The notes beneath the pieces are model-generated. The model was not told the origin of the DNA and did not search any database. It saw only the letters and a list, made by a program, of their open reading frames with translations. This document shows positions 53,711 through 61,827 of a DNA stretch of 64,000 bases, in pieces. A program made the position numbers and the translations under genes. The DNA comes from an uncultured Woeseiaceae bacterium (lineage in GTDB: Bacteria; Pseudomonadota; Gammaproteobacteria; Steroidobacterales; Woeseiaceae), in NCBI GenBank assembly GCA_945788625.1, contig CALZMQ010000019.1, positions 124,001 through 188,000 on the forward strand, in the 5' to 3' direction. Positions within the stretch are counted from its first letter, which is position 1; every line of letters begins with the position of its first letter.

Positions 53711-53739
53711 CTTCGCAAAGCGGAGCGCTCTGATATGCT
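53711..53739 (+). promoter_or_regulatory. Candidate promoter for gltA
   Basis: An extended -10 element TGA-TATGCT (hexamer 53734-53739) has CTTCGC 17 bases upstream. It lies 35 bases before the ATG of gltA, which has AAAGGAAAGAG as its ribosome binding site. Confidence 0.3.
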
Positions 53740-53773
53740 CATAGGGTTTGGTATCGGGATATAAAGGAAAGAG

Positions 53774-55066
53774 ATGAGCGACAATGCCTACCGCCTGATA
53801 AGCCCTTCCGGTAACGAAATCGAGCTGCCTGTGCGCAGTGGAACCACGGGTCCGGATGTCATTGATATTGCCCGCCTGTACAGGGACCAGGGTGTATTCA
53901 CCTACGATCCGGGGTTCGTCGCCACGGGTAGCTGCGAATCCGACATTACCTACATCGACGGCGAGAAAGGCGTGCTCATGTACCGGGGCTACCCGGTGGA
54001 GCAGCTCGCCGCGAATTCCAATTTCCTCGAGGTCTCATACCTCTTGTTGCACGGCGACCTGCCGACGTCCGCCGAACTCGAGAAATTCGACCACACCATC
54101 CGCACGCACACGATGCTCAACGAGGGCATGCTCAATTTCTTCAAGGGCTTCCGTTACGACGCGCATCCGATGGCCATGTTGTCCGCCGTCGTCGGCTCCA
54201 TGTCGGCGTACTACCACGATGAAATGGACGCCTCGAACCCCGAACACCGCGACATTTTCGCGCACCGGATTCTTGCCAAGCTGCCGACGATCGCTGCCGC
54301 CGCGCATAAGCTCAATATCGGCCAGCCGTTCATCTATCCGCGCAACGATCTGAACTACGCCGACAATCTCATGCACATGCTGTTCGCCGTACCGGCCGAA
54401 CCCTACGAGATCGATCCGGTCGCCGCCGAGGCGCTCGACCTGTTGTTCATCCTGCATGCCGATCACGAGCAGAACTGTTCCACCTCCACGGTACGCATGG
54501 CCGGCAGTTCCGGAGCCAATCCGTACTCGGCAATTGCGGCGGGCATTTCGGCGCTGTGGGGCCCCGCACACGGCGGCGCGAACGAGGCCGTGCTCACGAT
54601 GCTCGAGGAAATCGGTGACGCGAGCCAGATCAAGAAGTATGTGGAAAAGGCGAAAGACAAGTCGGACCCGTTCCGGCTGATGGGCTTTGGCCATCGCGTG
54701 TACAAAAACTTCGATCCGCGCGCGACGATCATCCGCGAAATGTGTCACAAGGTACTCGACAAACTCGATCGCGAAGACACGCCGCTGTTCGACCTGGCGC
54801 GCGAGCTCGAGCGGGTTGCTCTCGAGGACGAGTACTTCATCGAGAAAAACCTGTACCCGAATGTCGACTTCTACTCCGGCATTATCTACCGCGCACTCGG
54901 CATACCGACGTCGATGTTCACGGTCATGTTCGCCATCGGCCGCTCGGTTGGCTGGACGGCGCACTGGCGGGAGATGATCTCGGATCCGAAGGGCAAGATC
55001 GCGAGGCCGCGGCAGTTGTACATGGGGCCGGCACAACGGGACTACGTTCCGGTCGAGAAGCGGTAA
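53774..55066 (+). CDS. gltA: Type II citrate synthase
   Basis: The 430-residue enzyme condenses acetyl-CoA and oxaloacetate. The catalytic residues lie in [60 protein letters not shown] and [16 protein letters not shown]. The N-terminal beta domain ([26 protein letters not shown]) is that of the hexameric, NADH-regulated gammaproteobacterial type. Confidence 0.97.
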   Translation: MSDNAYRLISPSGNEIELPVRSGTTGPDVIDIARLYRDQGVFTYDPGFVATGSCESDITYIDGEKGVLMYRGYPVEQLAANSNFLEVSYLLLHGDLPTSAELEKFDHTIRTHTMLNEGMLNFFKGFRYDAHPMAMLSAVVGSMSAYYHDEMDASNPEHRDIFAHRILAKLPTIAAAAHKLNIGQPFIYPRNDLNYADNLMHMLFAVPAEPYEIDPVAAEALDLLFILHADHEQNCSTSTVRMAGSSGANPYSAIAAGISALWGPAHGGANEAVLTMLEEIGDASQIKKYVEKAKDKSDPFRLMGFGHRVYKNFDPRATIIREMCHKVLDKLDREDTPLFDLARELERVALEDEYFIEKNLYPNVDFYSGIIYRALGIPTSMFTVMFAIGRSVGWTAHWREMISDPKGKIARPRQLYMGPAQRDYVPVEKR

Positions 55067-55473
55067 CGCTCCCCACCTCACCGCCACTGGTCACTGGCGC
55101 AGTGCGGCGACCTTGGCGCGATGATTCGCGGCTGGGCAGCTCCACTCGCTTGAGGCAACCACACCTCACCCACCACCACCGTCGGCGGTTAGGCGGCGAT
55201 CACGGGAGGTGTGCTGCAGATGGGGAGTTCCTCTCGCTAAACCTCGCTCGACATCCCTGTCTCGCTCGCATCGGGCTCCGCTTGCTTTGGCGTCCTGCGT
55301 CGCAGCGCTACGCACGACGCTCGTGAAACTCCCCATCCGCAGCCCGGCGAACATGTCATGCGCCCGGGGGCGGCGAGTGCGGGGTGTGTCACACAAAGCG
55401 AGTTATCGCAGATTGTCCGAGCGACTGGGACATGCCCCGTGATCGCCGCCTAACCGCCGACGGTGGTGGTGGG
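55067..55473. other. 407-base intergenic region after gltA
   Basis: No coding frame is supported. Most of the region is taken up by the compound inverted repeat at 55168-55474. The first 100 bases after gltA contain no clear terminator. Confidence 0.6.
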
Positions 55474-55474
55474 T
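55168..55474. repeat. Compound inverted repeat with 39-bp perfect arms
   Basis: Arms 55168-55206 and 55436-55474 are exact inverse copies (core GTCGGCGGTTAGGCGG) separated by 229 bases. Inside, 55213-55231 and 55325-55343 form a second inverted pair (GATGGGGAGTT core, 2 mismatches). The inner left part also matches 47677-47736. The right outer arm touches the stop codon of the next gene (55474-55476). No coding capacity and no clear target duplication is seen. It could be a non-autonomous mobile element or a long structured RNA. Confidence 0.75.
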
Positions 55475-56085
55475 TAGATATGTTCGAGCAGCAGTTGCAC
55501 GGCGGCCGAGTCGACGCGTTTCATTGGCTTGCCGTCGATCGGGCTCATAGGCGCCTGCCGAATACCGTCGACCGGAAACACCGTCGCCTCGATCGTACTG
55601 TGACCATGGTGAAATTCGAATCCCGCGAATGTCTCGAGCTGGTTGCGGCGGCTCTTCAGGCGCCTTTCGTACGGTTTGAAGGTGATTCCGATCTCGGCGA
55701 GTTCGTGGGCGACAAATTCGGGGCTGTCGGCGAACACGTGCAGATTGACGGCCGAGTTTTCGTCGGCCGTGCCGGTCAGCACCGGGCCGACGAGACGCGG
55801 CGTGAACGAGGCCAGCAAATCCATAGCCGATAGTGCGGCTACTCGCATCAGGCGCAGGTGGTCCGCGTGCGATTCGCGCCCGAACAGCTGCAGGTGCTCG
55901 GCTACGGCTGCCTCGATCTCGGCGTTGCCCGGCAACGACCCGCGACTGAGCACACCCAGGCGATCGGCAGCCTTCTGTTTCGCCAGGCGAAAGTCGCGAA
56001 TGCCGTGATCGACGATAATGCGAGCCGCCTCCTGCGCCAGCATCTGGCGGGCGCGCTCTGTCTCGCTGGTTCTTTTTCTTCCCAT
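55474..56085 (-). CDS. Conserved hypothetical protein with nucleotidyltransferase-like motif
   Basis: The 203-residue soluble protein begins MGRKRTSETERARQMLAQEAARIIVDHGIRDFRLAKQKAADRLGV. A middle motif FTPRLVGPVLTGTADENSAVNLHVFAD recalls the GS-x(n)-G-x(n)-SDxDL core of nucleotidyltransferases, but the Asp pair is largely replaced (SAVNL), so activity is doubtful. The end ATVFPVDGIRQAPMSPIDGKPMKR is recalled from uncharacterised gammaproteobacterial proteins. The ATG at 56085 lies 4 bases after the mrcA stop, so it is in the same operon. Confidence 0.7.
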   Translation of the reverse strand: MGRKRTSETERARQMLAQEAARIIVDHGIRDFRLAKQKAADRLGVLSRGSLPGNAEIEAAVAEHLQLFGRESHADHLRLMRVAALSAMDLLASFTPRLVGPVLTGTADENSAVNLHVFADSPEFVAHELAEIGITFKPYERRLKSRRNQLETFAGFEFHHGHSTIEATVFPVDGIRQAPMSPIDGKPMKRVDSAAVQLLLEHI

Positions 56086-56089
56086 GTCG

Positions 56090-58678
56090 TCAGAAGAGGG
56101 GCTCGGCGTCCTCTTCCCCTTCCTCTTCCTCTTCGGGTAGCGGATCGATGCCCGATGCGTCGTTGAATATATCCGGTAGCTCGGCGACCTGCTCGCATTC
56201 CGGCACGTGGCCTTCGCGGAACACCTCGAAAACGACGTTTCTCTGTGCCGCACGCGCCGGACATCCGGTCTCGCGGTCGATGCGAACGGAAACGATTCCC
56301 TCCGGCATCGGTAGCTGGTTTTCCGGGACGCCCTCGAGCGCGATGCGCGCGAACTCGACCCAGATGGGAAGCGCAGTCCTTGAGCCTTCCTCGCCGGGTC
56401 CGAGCGGCAGGTCGTCGTCATAGCCCACCCAGACGATGCTTGCGATGTCGCCGTTGAAGCCGCCGAACCAGGCGTCGCGCCGATCGTTCGACGTGCCGGT
56501 CTTTCCGGAAAGGTCCTTGCGGCCCAGCACCAGTGCGCGTCGCCCGGTACCGCGCCGTACGACGTCGCGCATCATGTCCTGGATCAGAAACGCGTTCTGC
56601 GGACTGATCATTTGTGGCGCAATCTTTACTTCTGCATAGAGAGCAGGATCGAGGTTCGCATCCGGTTTGTAGTCCAGCGCGACGTCGGCCATTTCGTCAA
56701 GCGTCATTTCCGGAAACTCCTCGGCGTCCGGCATTGCCTCCGTCTCTTCCGCCACGCAGTCATCGCAGACGACGGCCGGCTCGCTGCGGTAAAGCGTCTC
56801 GCCTTCCGGGCCATAGATGGCATCGATTACGTAGGGCTTCACGGCGTGTCCGCCGTTCGCCAGAACCGCGTATCCCTGCGCCATGTCGAGTGGCGATGCG
56901 GCGCCGCCTCCCAGAGCCAGCGAGCCATTGCGCGGCAAGGCAGCGCCGCCGAAGCCGAATTTCTCGATGTGCCGAACGGCATTGCCGACGCCGGTCTGGA
57001 ACAACAGCAGCCGCACCGAGACGAGATTCATCGAGCGCACAAGCGCCTCGCGCATGCGCGTCGGTCCGTAGAAGCGGCCGCTGTAATTGATAGGCCGCCA
57101 GACGGCCTCGAGTTCCGACGAGTTAATGACGACCGGCGCATCCAGAACGACGGTGGCCGGGGTGTTGCCGTGCTCGAGCGCCGCCGAATAGATAAACGGT
57201 TTGAATGACGATCCGGGCTGCCGGTATGCCTGCCGTGCGCGGTTGAACTTGCTCATGGCGAAGTCGAAGCCGCCGGTCAGTGCACCAACCGCGCCGTCGT
57301 AGGGGTCGATAGACACTACGGCGCCCTGCGCCTCCGGAATTTGTGCGAGCGCCCAGCTACCGCTCGCCGTGGGCATGACATGGATGAGGTCACCGACAGC
57401 CAGGACGTCGCTCGCCGCCTCCGGCGCCGGGCCGGTCGTCTCGCGATCGATGAAGGGCTTGGCCCAGCTGATACCGGCCCACGGCAACGTCGCCTCGACG
57501 CCATCGCGGAACACGATGTTCGCCGTATTGTTCTCGGCGACCGCGGTGACCAGCGCTATCGAGAGGCCACCCGGTGCGTATTGTTCGAGACTTTCGCGAA
57601 TCTCGATCGGCCATTCTTCGAACGGCAGCGCCAGTATTGCATCGTCGAGTTCAACGCGCCTTTCCGGGCCGCGGTAGCCGCGCCGCCGCGTAAACTCGAG
57701 CAGCCCGTTGCGCAACGAATAATTGGCGGCTCTCTGCAGGCGCGAATCGAGAGACGTTACGACCTGGTAGCCGTCGGTATAGGTGCCGTCACCGTACCGT
57801 TTGAGCATTTCGCTGCGCACCATTTCGGCAACGTAAGGCGCGTTGAGTTCGACGGCGGCGCCGTGCAGTTTCGATTCCACCGGAAACGCCATCGCCTCAT
57901 CGTAGGTTGCGCGGTCGATATAGCGAAGGTCCAGCATGCGACCGAGCACGTAGCCCCGCCGCCGCTCGGCGTTTGTCGCGCTGTAGACCGGGTTGTAGCG
58001 TGACGGCGCCGGCAGGACGCCGGCAAGCGTCGCGGCTTCGGCCGCGTTTACGTCCTTGAGGTCCTTGTTGAAGTAGACCTGTGCAGCCGCTGCGACCCCG
58101 TAGGCGCGTTGGCCGAAAAACATCTTGTTGAGGAACAGCGCCATGATCTGCTGCTTCGTGAATTCCTGCTCGATCTTGTAAGCGAGAAATGCCTCGCGCA
58201 GCTTGCGTGTAAATTTCTGTTCGCGCGTGAGGAAGTAATCGCGCGCAAGCTGTTGTGTTAGCGTGCTGCCGCCGCCGGAAATGTCGCCGGTTGTCGCCAG
58301 TCGAACGAATGCGCGCAGGATGCCGCGGTAATCAATGCCGGGATGGACGAAAAAGCGCTGGTCTTCCGCCGATACAAATGCCTGTACGACGTGCGGCGGC
58401 AGATCCTCGTAGGTGACCAGGATCCGCTTTCTCTCGCCGATCTCCGAGATCAGGTGCCCGTCGCGGCTGAATATCCTGAGCGGGATTTGCAGCGGTATGT
58501 CGCGAATCGTCTCGGCAGCCGGCAATCCGGGTTGCACGAAGTAATAGGCGCCAATGACACCCGCGACGGCGCCGATGACGCCTGTGGTACCCATACCGAG
58601 CAGCAAAATCAGGCTTCTCAGCAGTCGTCTCCGGCGGATGTGACGTGGTTTCTTGTTTGATTTCGATGGTTTATGCAT
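56090..58678 (-). CDS. mrcA: Penicillin-binding protein 1A (bifunctional transglycosylase/transpeptidase)
   Basis: The protein of about 862 residues builds and cross-links peptidoglycan. It has a basic N-terminus and one membrane helix (LLRSLILLLGMGTTGVIGAVAGVIGAYYF), the transglycosylase motif VSAEDQRFFVHPGIDYRGI with GGGSTLTQQLARDYF, and transpeptidase motifs GSSFKPFIY (SxxK), SMNLVS (SxN) and KTGTSN. An acidic tail (LPEEEEEGEEDAEPLF) ends it. The ATG at 58678 is used; a GTG at 58705 is possible. It is divergent from pilMNOPQ, the usual gammaproteobacterial arrangement. Confidence 0.96.
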   Translation of the reverse strand: MHKPSKSNKKPRHIRRRRLLRSLILLLGMGTTGVIGAVAGVIGAYYFVQPGLPAAETIRDIPLQIPLRIFSRDGHLISEIGERKRILVTYEDLPPHVVQAFVSAEDQRFFVHPGIDYRGILRAFVRLATTGDISGGGSTLTQQLARDYFLTREQKFTRKLREAFLAYKIEQEFTKQQIMALFLNKMFFGQRAYGVAAAAQVYFNKDLKDVNAAEAATLAGVLPAPSRYNPVYSATNAERRRGYVLGRMLDLRYIDRATYDEAMAFPVESKLHGAAVELNAPYVAEMVRSEMLKRYGDGTYTDGYQVVTSLDSRLQRAANYSLRNGLLEFTRRRGYRGPERRVELDDAILALPFEEWPIEIRESLEQYAPGGLSIALVTAVAENNTANIVFRDGVEATLPWAGISWAKPFIDRETTGPAPEAASDVLAVGDLIHVMPTASGSWALAQIPEAQGAVVSIDPYDGAVGALTGGFDFAMSKFNRARQAYRQPGSSFKPFIYSAALEHGNTPATVVLDAPVVINSSELEAVWRPINYSGRFYGPTRMREALVRSMNLVSVRLLLFQTGVGNAVRHIEKFGFGGAALPRNGSLALGGGAASPLDMAQGYAVLANGGHAVKPYVIDAIYGPEGETLYRSEPAVVCDDCVAEETEAMPDAEEFPEMTLDEMADVALDYKPDANLDPALYAEVKIAPQMISPQNAFLIQDMMRDVVRRGTGRRALVLGRKDLSGKTGTSNDRRDAWFGGFNGDIASIVWVGYDDDLPLGPGEEGSRTALPIWVEFARIALEGVPENQLPMPEGIVSVRIDRETGCPARAAQRNVVFEVFREGHVPECEQVAELPDIFNDASGIDPLPEEEEEGEEDAEPLF

Positions 58679-59037
58679 AGTCGCTGGCGTTTTCCGCCCA
58701 AACACCCCGATTGACGGGGCGCGGGCTCACCTTATTAAAAGGTACCGTGATGGCCGGGAGGTGCTGGAATTGTGGCTTTTTGGGGCAAAGGTGTCTTTGT
58801 GCTTGATGGACGCGGCAGATGATAGACGGGCTTTGCTGAACGCTGCAATAACGAGTCTCATCCAGAGGCGACGACTGGTTCACGGAATGGAACCACTGCG
58901 GGGCATTACCATAGGGATCGTGGGATCGTGAACAAAGTCACGTTTTATTTAACATTTTATTGATATATAGTTAAATCGCTTTGCTCAGGTCCAACCTACG
59001 TTTGACTCGCAACTTACCGACTTAGAAGGAAAAATAC
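58679..59037. other. 359-base divergent region between mrcA and pilM
   Basis: An open frame crosses part of it on the plus strand (to 58931) but has no support. The AT-rich stretch 58935-58975, with TATATA at 58965-58970, probably holds the pilM promoter; no good -35 box was found. AGAAGGA before the pilM GTG is a clear ribosome binding site. Confidence 0.4.
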
Positions 59038-60099
59038 GTGCTTTTCGGCAATAAATCACAGCCATTGCTGGGCCTCGATATAACGACGTCGTCGGTCAAA
59101 CTGATAGAGCTCTCCCAGAGCGGAAAGCGCTATCGTGTCGAGTCCTATTCAGCAGAGCCAACACCCCCCAGTTCGGTCAGCGAAAAAGCCATTGTTGACG
59201 CCAAAGCTGTCGGCGAAGCCATTCGCCGCGCCGTCAAGCGGGCCGGGGCCAAGGCAACCGATGTGGCCGTCGCCATCAGTGGTGATGCGGCCATTACCAA
59301 AGTCATCCAGATGCCATCGAGCCTTTCGCAAAGGGACCTCGAGGGCCAGGTCGAGATCCAGGCCGACCAGTACATTCCATTCCCGATGGAAGAGGTCAGC
59401 TTCGACTATGAAGTGATCGGTCCGAATGACAAAGACCCGGAACTCATGGACGTGTTGCTCGTTGCGACGCGTACCGAGAACGTCGAACAGCGCCAGTCGG
59501 CCGTCAGCGCCGCCGGACTTGCGACGCAAATCGTCGACGTCGAGGCGTTCGCGCTCGAAAACGCCTGTCGCCTGCTGAGCCATCAGATTCCCGACGGAGG
59601 CATCGGGCAGTCGGTGGCCGTTGTCGATATCGGCGCGAGCAGCACGACCTTCAGCGTACTGCAGGACCTCAAGGTTATTTACACGCGTGACTTCAACTTC
59701 GGTGGCCAGCAGCTCACCGAGGAAATCATGCGCACTTACGGTTTGTCCATGGAAGACGCCGGCCGCGCCAAGAAACAGGGTGGCCTGCCGTCGAACTACC
59801 AGCCGGAAGTCCTGGAACCATTTATCGACGACATGACCCAGCAGGTCAGTCGTTCGCTGCAGTTTTACCTGGCCTCGGGCGGCGGTCGCGAGCAACCGGA
59901 CATGATCCTGGTTTGTGGCGGCTGCGCGAACATACCGGGCATTTCCGACGTCATCTCGAGCCGTGTCGGCATCCCGACGGAAGTCGGTGACCCACTCGGC
60001 CAGATGAAGATTTCATCGAAAGCCAAATCACAGGGCGTACATAAAGATGCGACAGCACTGCTCACAGCCTGCGGCCTTGCACTGAGGAGCTTCGACTAA
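59038..60099 (+). CDS. pilM: Type IV pilus inner-membrane platform protein PilM
   Basis: PilM is an actin-like cytoplasmic ATPase fold that binds the PilN tail and links it to the pilus motor. The 353-residue protein has LGLDITTSSVKLIELSQSG (phosphate 1), SVAVVDIGASSTTFSVLQ (phosphate 2) and MILVCGGCANIPGISDVI (adenosine region). It starts with GTG after AGAAGGA and leads the pilMNOPQ operon. Confidence 0.97.
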   Translation: MLFGNKSQPLLGLDITTSSVKLIELSQSGKRYRVESYSAEPTPPSSVSEKAIVDAKAVGEAIRRAVKRAGAKATDVAVAISGDAAITKVIQMPSSLSQRDLEGQVEIQADQYIPFPMEEVSFDYEVIGPNDKDPELMDVLLVATRTENVEQRQSAVSAAGLATQIVDVEAFALENACRLLSHQIPDGGIGQSVAVVDIGASSTTFSVLQDLKVIYTRDFNFGGQQLTEEIMRTYGLSMEDAGRAKKQGGLPSNYQPEVLEPFIDDMTQQVSRSLQFYLASGGGREQPDMILVCGGCANIPGISDVISSRVGIPTEVGDPLGQMKISSKAKSQGVHKDATALLTACGLALRSFD

Positions 60100-60100
60100 T

Positions 60101-60673
60101 ATGCCAAGTATTAATCTACTCCCCTGGCGCGAGGAAGAGCGCAGGAAACGCCAGCGAGATTTCGGCGTTGCAACGGCCGGCGCCGTCGTAGCGGCGGTCG
60201 CGGGCGTCGTCGCGACGATCTTTGTTTACTCGCAGATGATCTCGGGCCAGGAAGCACGCAATGCGCGCCTGACCGCGGAAATCGTCGAGCTGGAAAAGAG
60301 TATCGAGGAGATCGACGGGCTGGAGCGACAGAAGGAACGCCTGCTTGCTCGCATGGAAATCATCGAGGAGCTGCAGAAGAGTCGTCCGGAGATCGTGCAC
60401 CTTTTCGACGAGCTGGTTCAGCAACTTCCCGAAGGCGTCTACCTGACGGGTATGAAGCAGACCGGCTCGCGGGTCGAGATTCGCGGTGTCGCCCAGTCGA
60501 GTACGCGCGTGTCGGCACTGATGCGCCAGATCGATTCGTCCGAATGGCTTACCGACCCTGAAGTCGAACGAGTCGAAACCACTCAGGCCGGCGCATCCCG
60601 TCAGTCCGAATTCGTCGTTTACCTGAAGCAGGTGCGCTCGGATTCTGACATGGAAGAGGAGGAGGCCGAATGA
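60101..60673 (+). CDS. pilN: Type IV pilus assembly protein PilN
   Basis: The 190-residue protein begins MPSINLLPWREEERRKRQ, where INLLPWR is the PilM-binding motif, then one membrane helix (VATAGAVVAAVAGVVATIFVY) and a coiled coil with a periplasmic ferredoxin-like domain. It pairs with PilO. It starts 1 base after the pilM stop. Confidence 0.97.
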   Translation: MPSINLLPWREEERRKRQRDFGVATAGAVVAAVAGVVATIFVYSQMISGQEARNARLTAEIVELEKSIEEIDGLERQKERLLARMEIIEELQKSRPEIVHLFDELVQQLPEGVYLTGMKQTGSRVEIRGVAQSSTRVSALMRQIDSSEWLTDPEVERVETTQAGASRQSEFVVYLKQVRSDSDMEEEEAE

Positions 60674-61269
60674 ACCTCGTCGAAGAACTACAGGCGCTGG
60701 ACGTCAATGACGTAGGCCGCTGGCCCCTCGCATTCCGCGGCGCCGTCATAGCCATCGTTTTCGCCGTCGTGCTGGGACTGGGTATCTACTGGTTCATCAT
60801 CCAGGACAAGGCGCCGCAGCTCGATCGCGTGAAGGAAGAAGAAGCGCAATTGAAACTGACGTTCGAAAACAAGCAACGCAAAGCCGCGAACTACGACGCC
60901 TACAAGCAACAGCTTGCCCAGATCGAACAGTCTTTCGGCACCATGCTCAGGCAGTTGCCGGGCAAGACGGAAATCCCGAGCCTGATCGTCGATATTTCGC
61001 AGACGGGTCTTGCGGCCGGTTTGCAGGAAAAGCTGTTCGAGCCGCAGGGCGAGATACCCAAGGACTTCTACGCTGAGAAGCCCATCAAGATTCGCCTGAC
61101 CGGCGGTTACCACGAGATCGGCAATTTCGTCAGCGGCATCGCTGCATTGCCGCGTATCGTGACCCTGCACAACATCAATATCACCCCGGAAGATGCGGAC
61201 AATTTCGACAGCCTGAGCATGGAAGTCACCGCTCAGACCTACCGCTATCTCGACGAGGAGGCAGACTAA
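60670..61269 (+). CDS. pilO: Type IV pilus assembly protein PilO
   Basis: The 199-residue protein starts MNLVEELQALDVNDVGRWPLAFR, has one membrane helix (GAVIAIVFAVVLGLGIYWFII), then a coiled coil and a periplasmic domain with KPIKIRLTGGYHEIGNFVSGIAALPRIVTL, the PilO signature. It heterodimerises with PilN, whose stop it overlaps (ATGA). Confidence 0.97.
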   Translation: MNLVEELQALDVNDVGRWPLAFRGAVIAIVFAVVLGLGIYWFIIQDKAPQLDRVKEEEAQLKLTFENKQRKAANYDAYKQQLAQIEQSFGTMLRQLPGKTEIPSLIVDISQTGLAAGLQEKLFEPQGEIPKDFYAEKPIKIRLTGGYHEIGNFVSGIAALPRIVTLHNINITPEDADNFDSLSMEVTAQTYRYLDEEAD

Positions 61270-61271
61270 CA

Positions 61272-61799
61272 ATGCGCGCTTCCCTGACAATAAAATACGG
61301 TCTGGTATTGATCCTGTCCGCCGCGAGCCTCGCAGCCTGCGGAGGCGACATGGACGATCTCGACCAGTACATCAACGAGATCAAGGCAAAGCCGGGCGGC
61401 CGCATCGATCCGCTGCCCGAAATCACGCCCTACGAAGTGTTCACGTACGTCGCGGACGCGCAGGGGCTGCGCTCGCCGTTCGTACCCGACACGCCGCAAG
61501 CCTCTGGCGCGGCCGGTTCCGGCACTCGACCCGATCCCGACCGGAGTCGCGAGTACCTGGAGAGCTTTCCGCTCGACACCCTGGGCATGGTCGGAACGCT
61601 GTATATCGGTGAGACGATGTACGGTCTCGTGCAAACAGCAGACGGTTTGATTCACCGCGTCATCCCCGGAAATTACGTGGGACAAAACGACGGACGAATT
61701 ACGGAAATTTCTGAATCAGAAATCGAAGTCGTGGAAATTATTTCTGATGGTATCGGCGGTTACATCGAAAGAGATGCCGCGGTCAGTCTCACAGACTGA
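61272..61799 (+). CDS. pilP: Type IV pilus lipoprotein PilP
   Basis: The 175-residue lipoprotein has a signal ending SLAAC, with Cys 23 lipidated. The beta-domain YLESFPLDTLGMVGTLYIGETMYGLVQTADGLIHRVIPGNYVGQNDGRI is the PilP core that contacts the PilQ secretin. It is 2 bases after pilO. Confidence 0.97.
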   Translation: MRASLTIKYGLVLILSAASLAACGGDMDDLDQYINEIKAKPGGRIDPLPEITPYEVFTYVADAQGLRSPFVPDTPQASGAAGSGTRPDPDRSREYLESFPLDTLGMVGTLYIGETMYGLVQTADGLIHRVIPGNYVGQNDGRITEISESEIEVVEIISDGIGGYIERDAAVSLTD

Positions 61800-61827
61800 C
61801 ACCTGAATGGAACTGGGAGTAATAGGA

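Noticed and set aside
55181-55455. GTTAGGC and GCCTAAC core sites like those of integron attC sites
   Set aside because: The two cores stand in the wrong order for one attC site, no integrase is present and the arms match over 39 bases, much longer than attC core sites.
58653-58931. 92-residue open frame between mrcA and pilM
   Set aside because: It starts inside mrcA on the other strand, has no ribosome binding site and no family match that I recognise.
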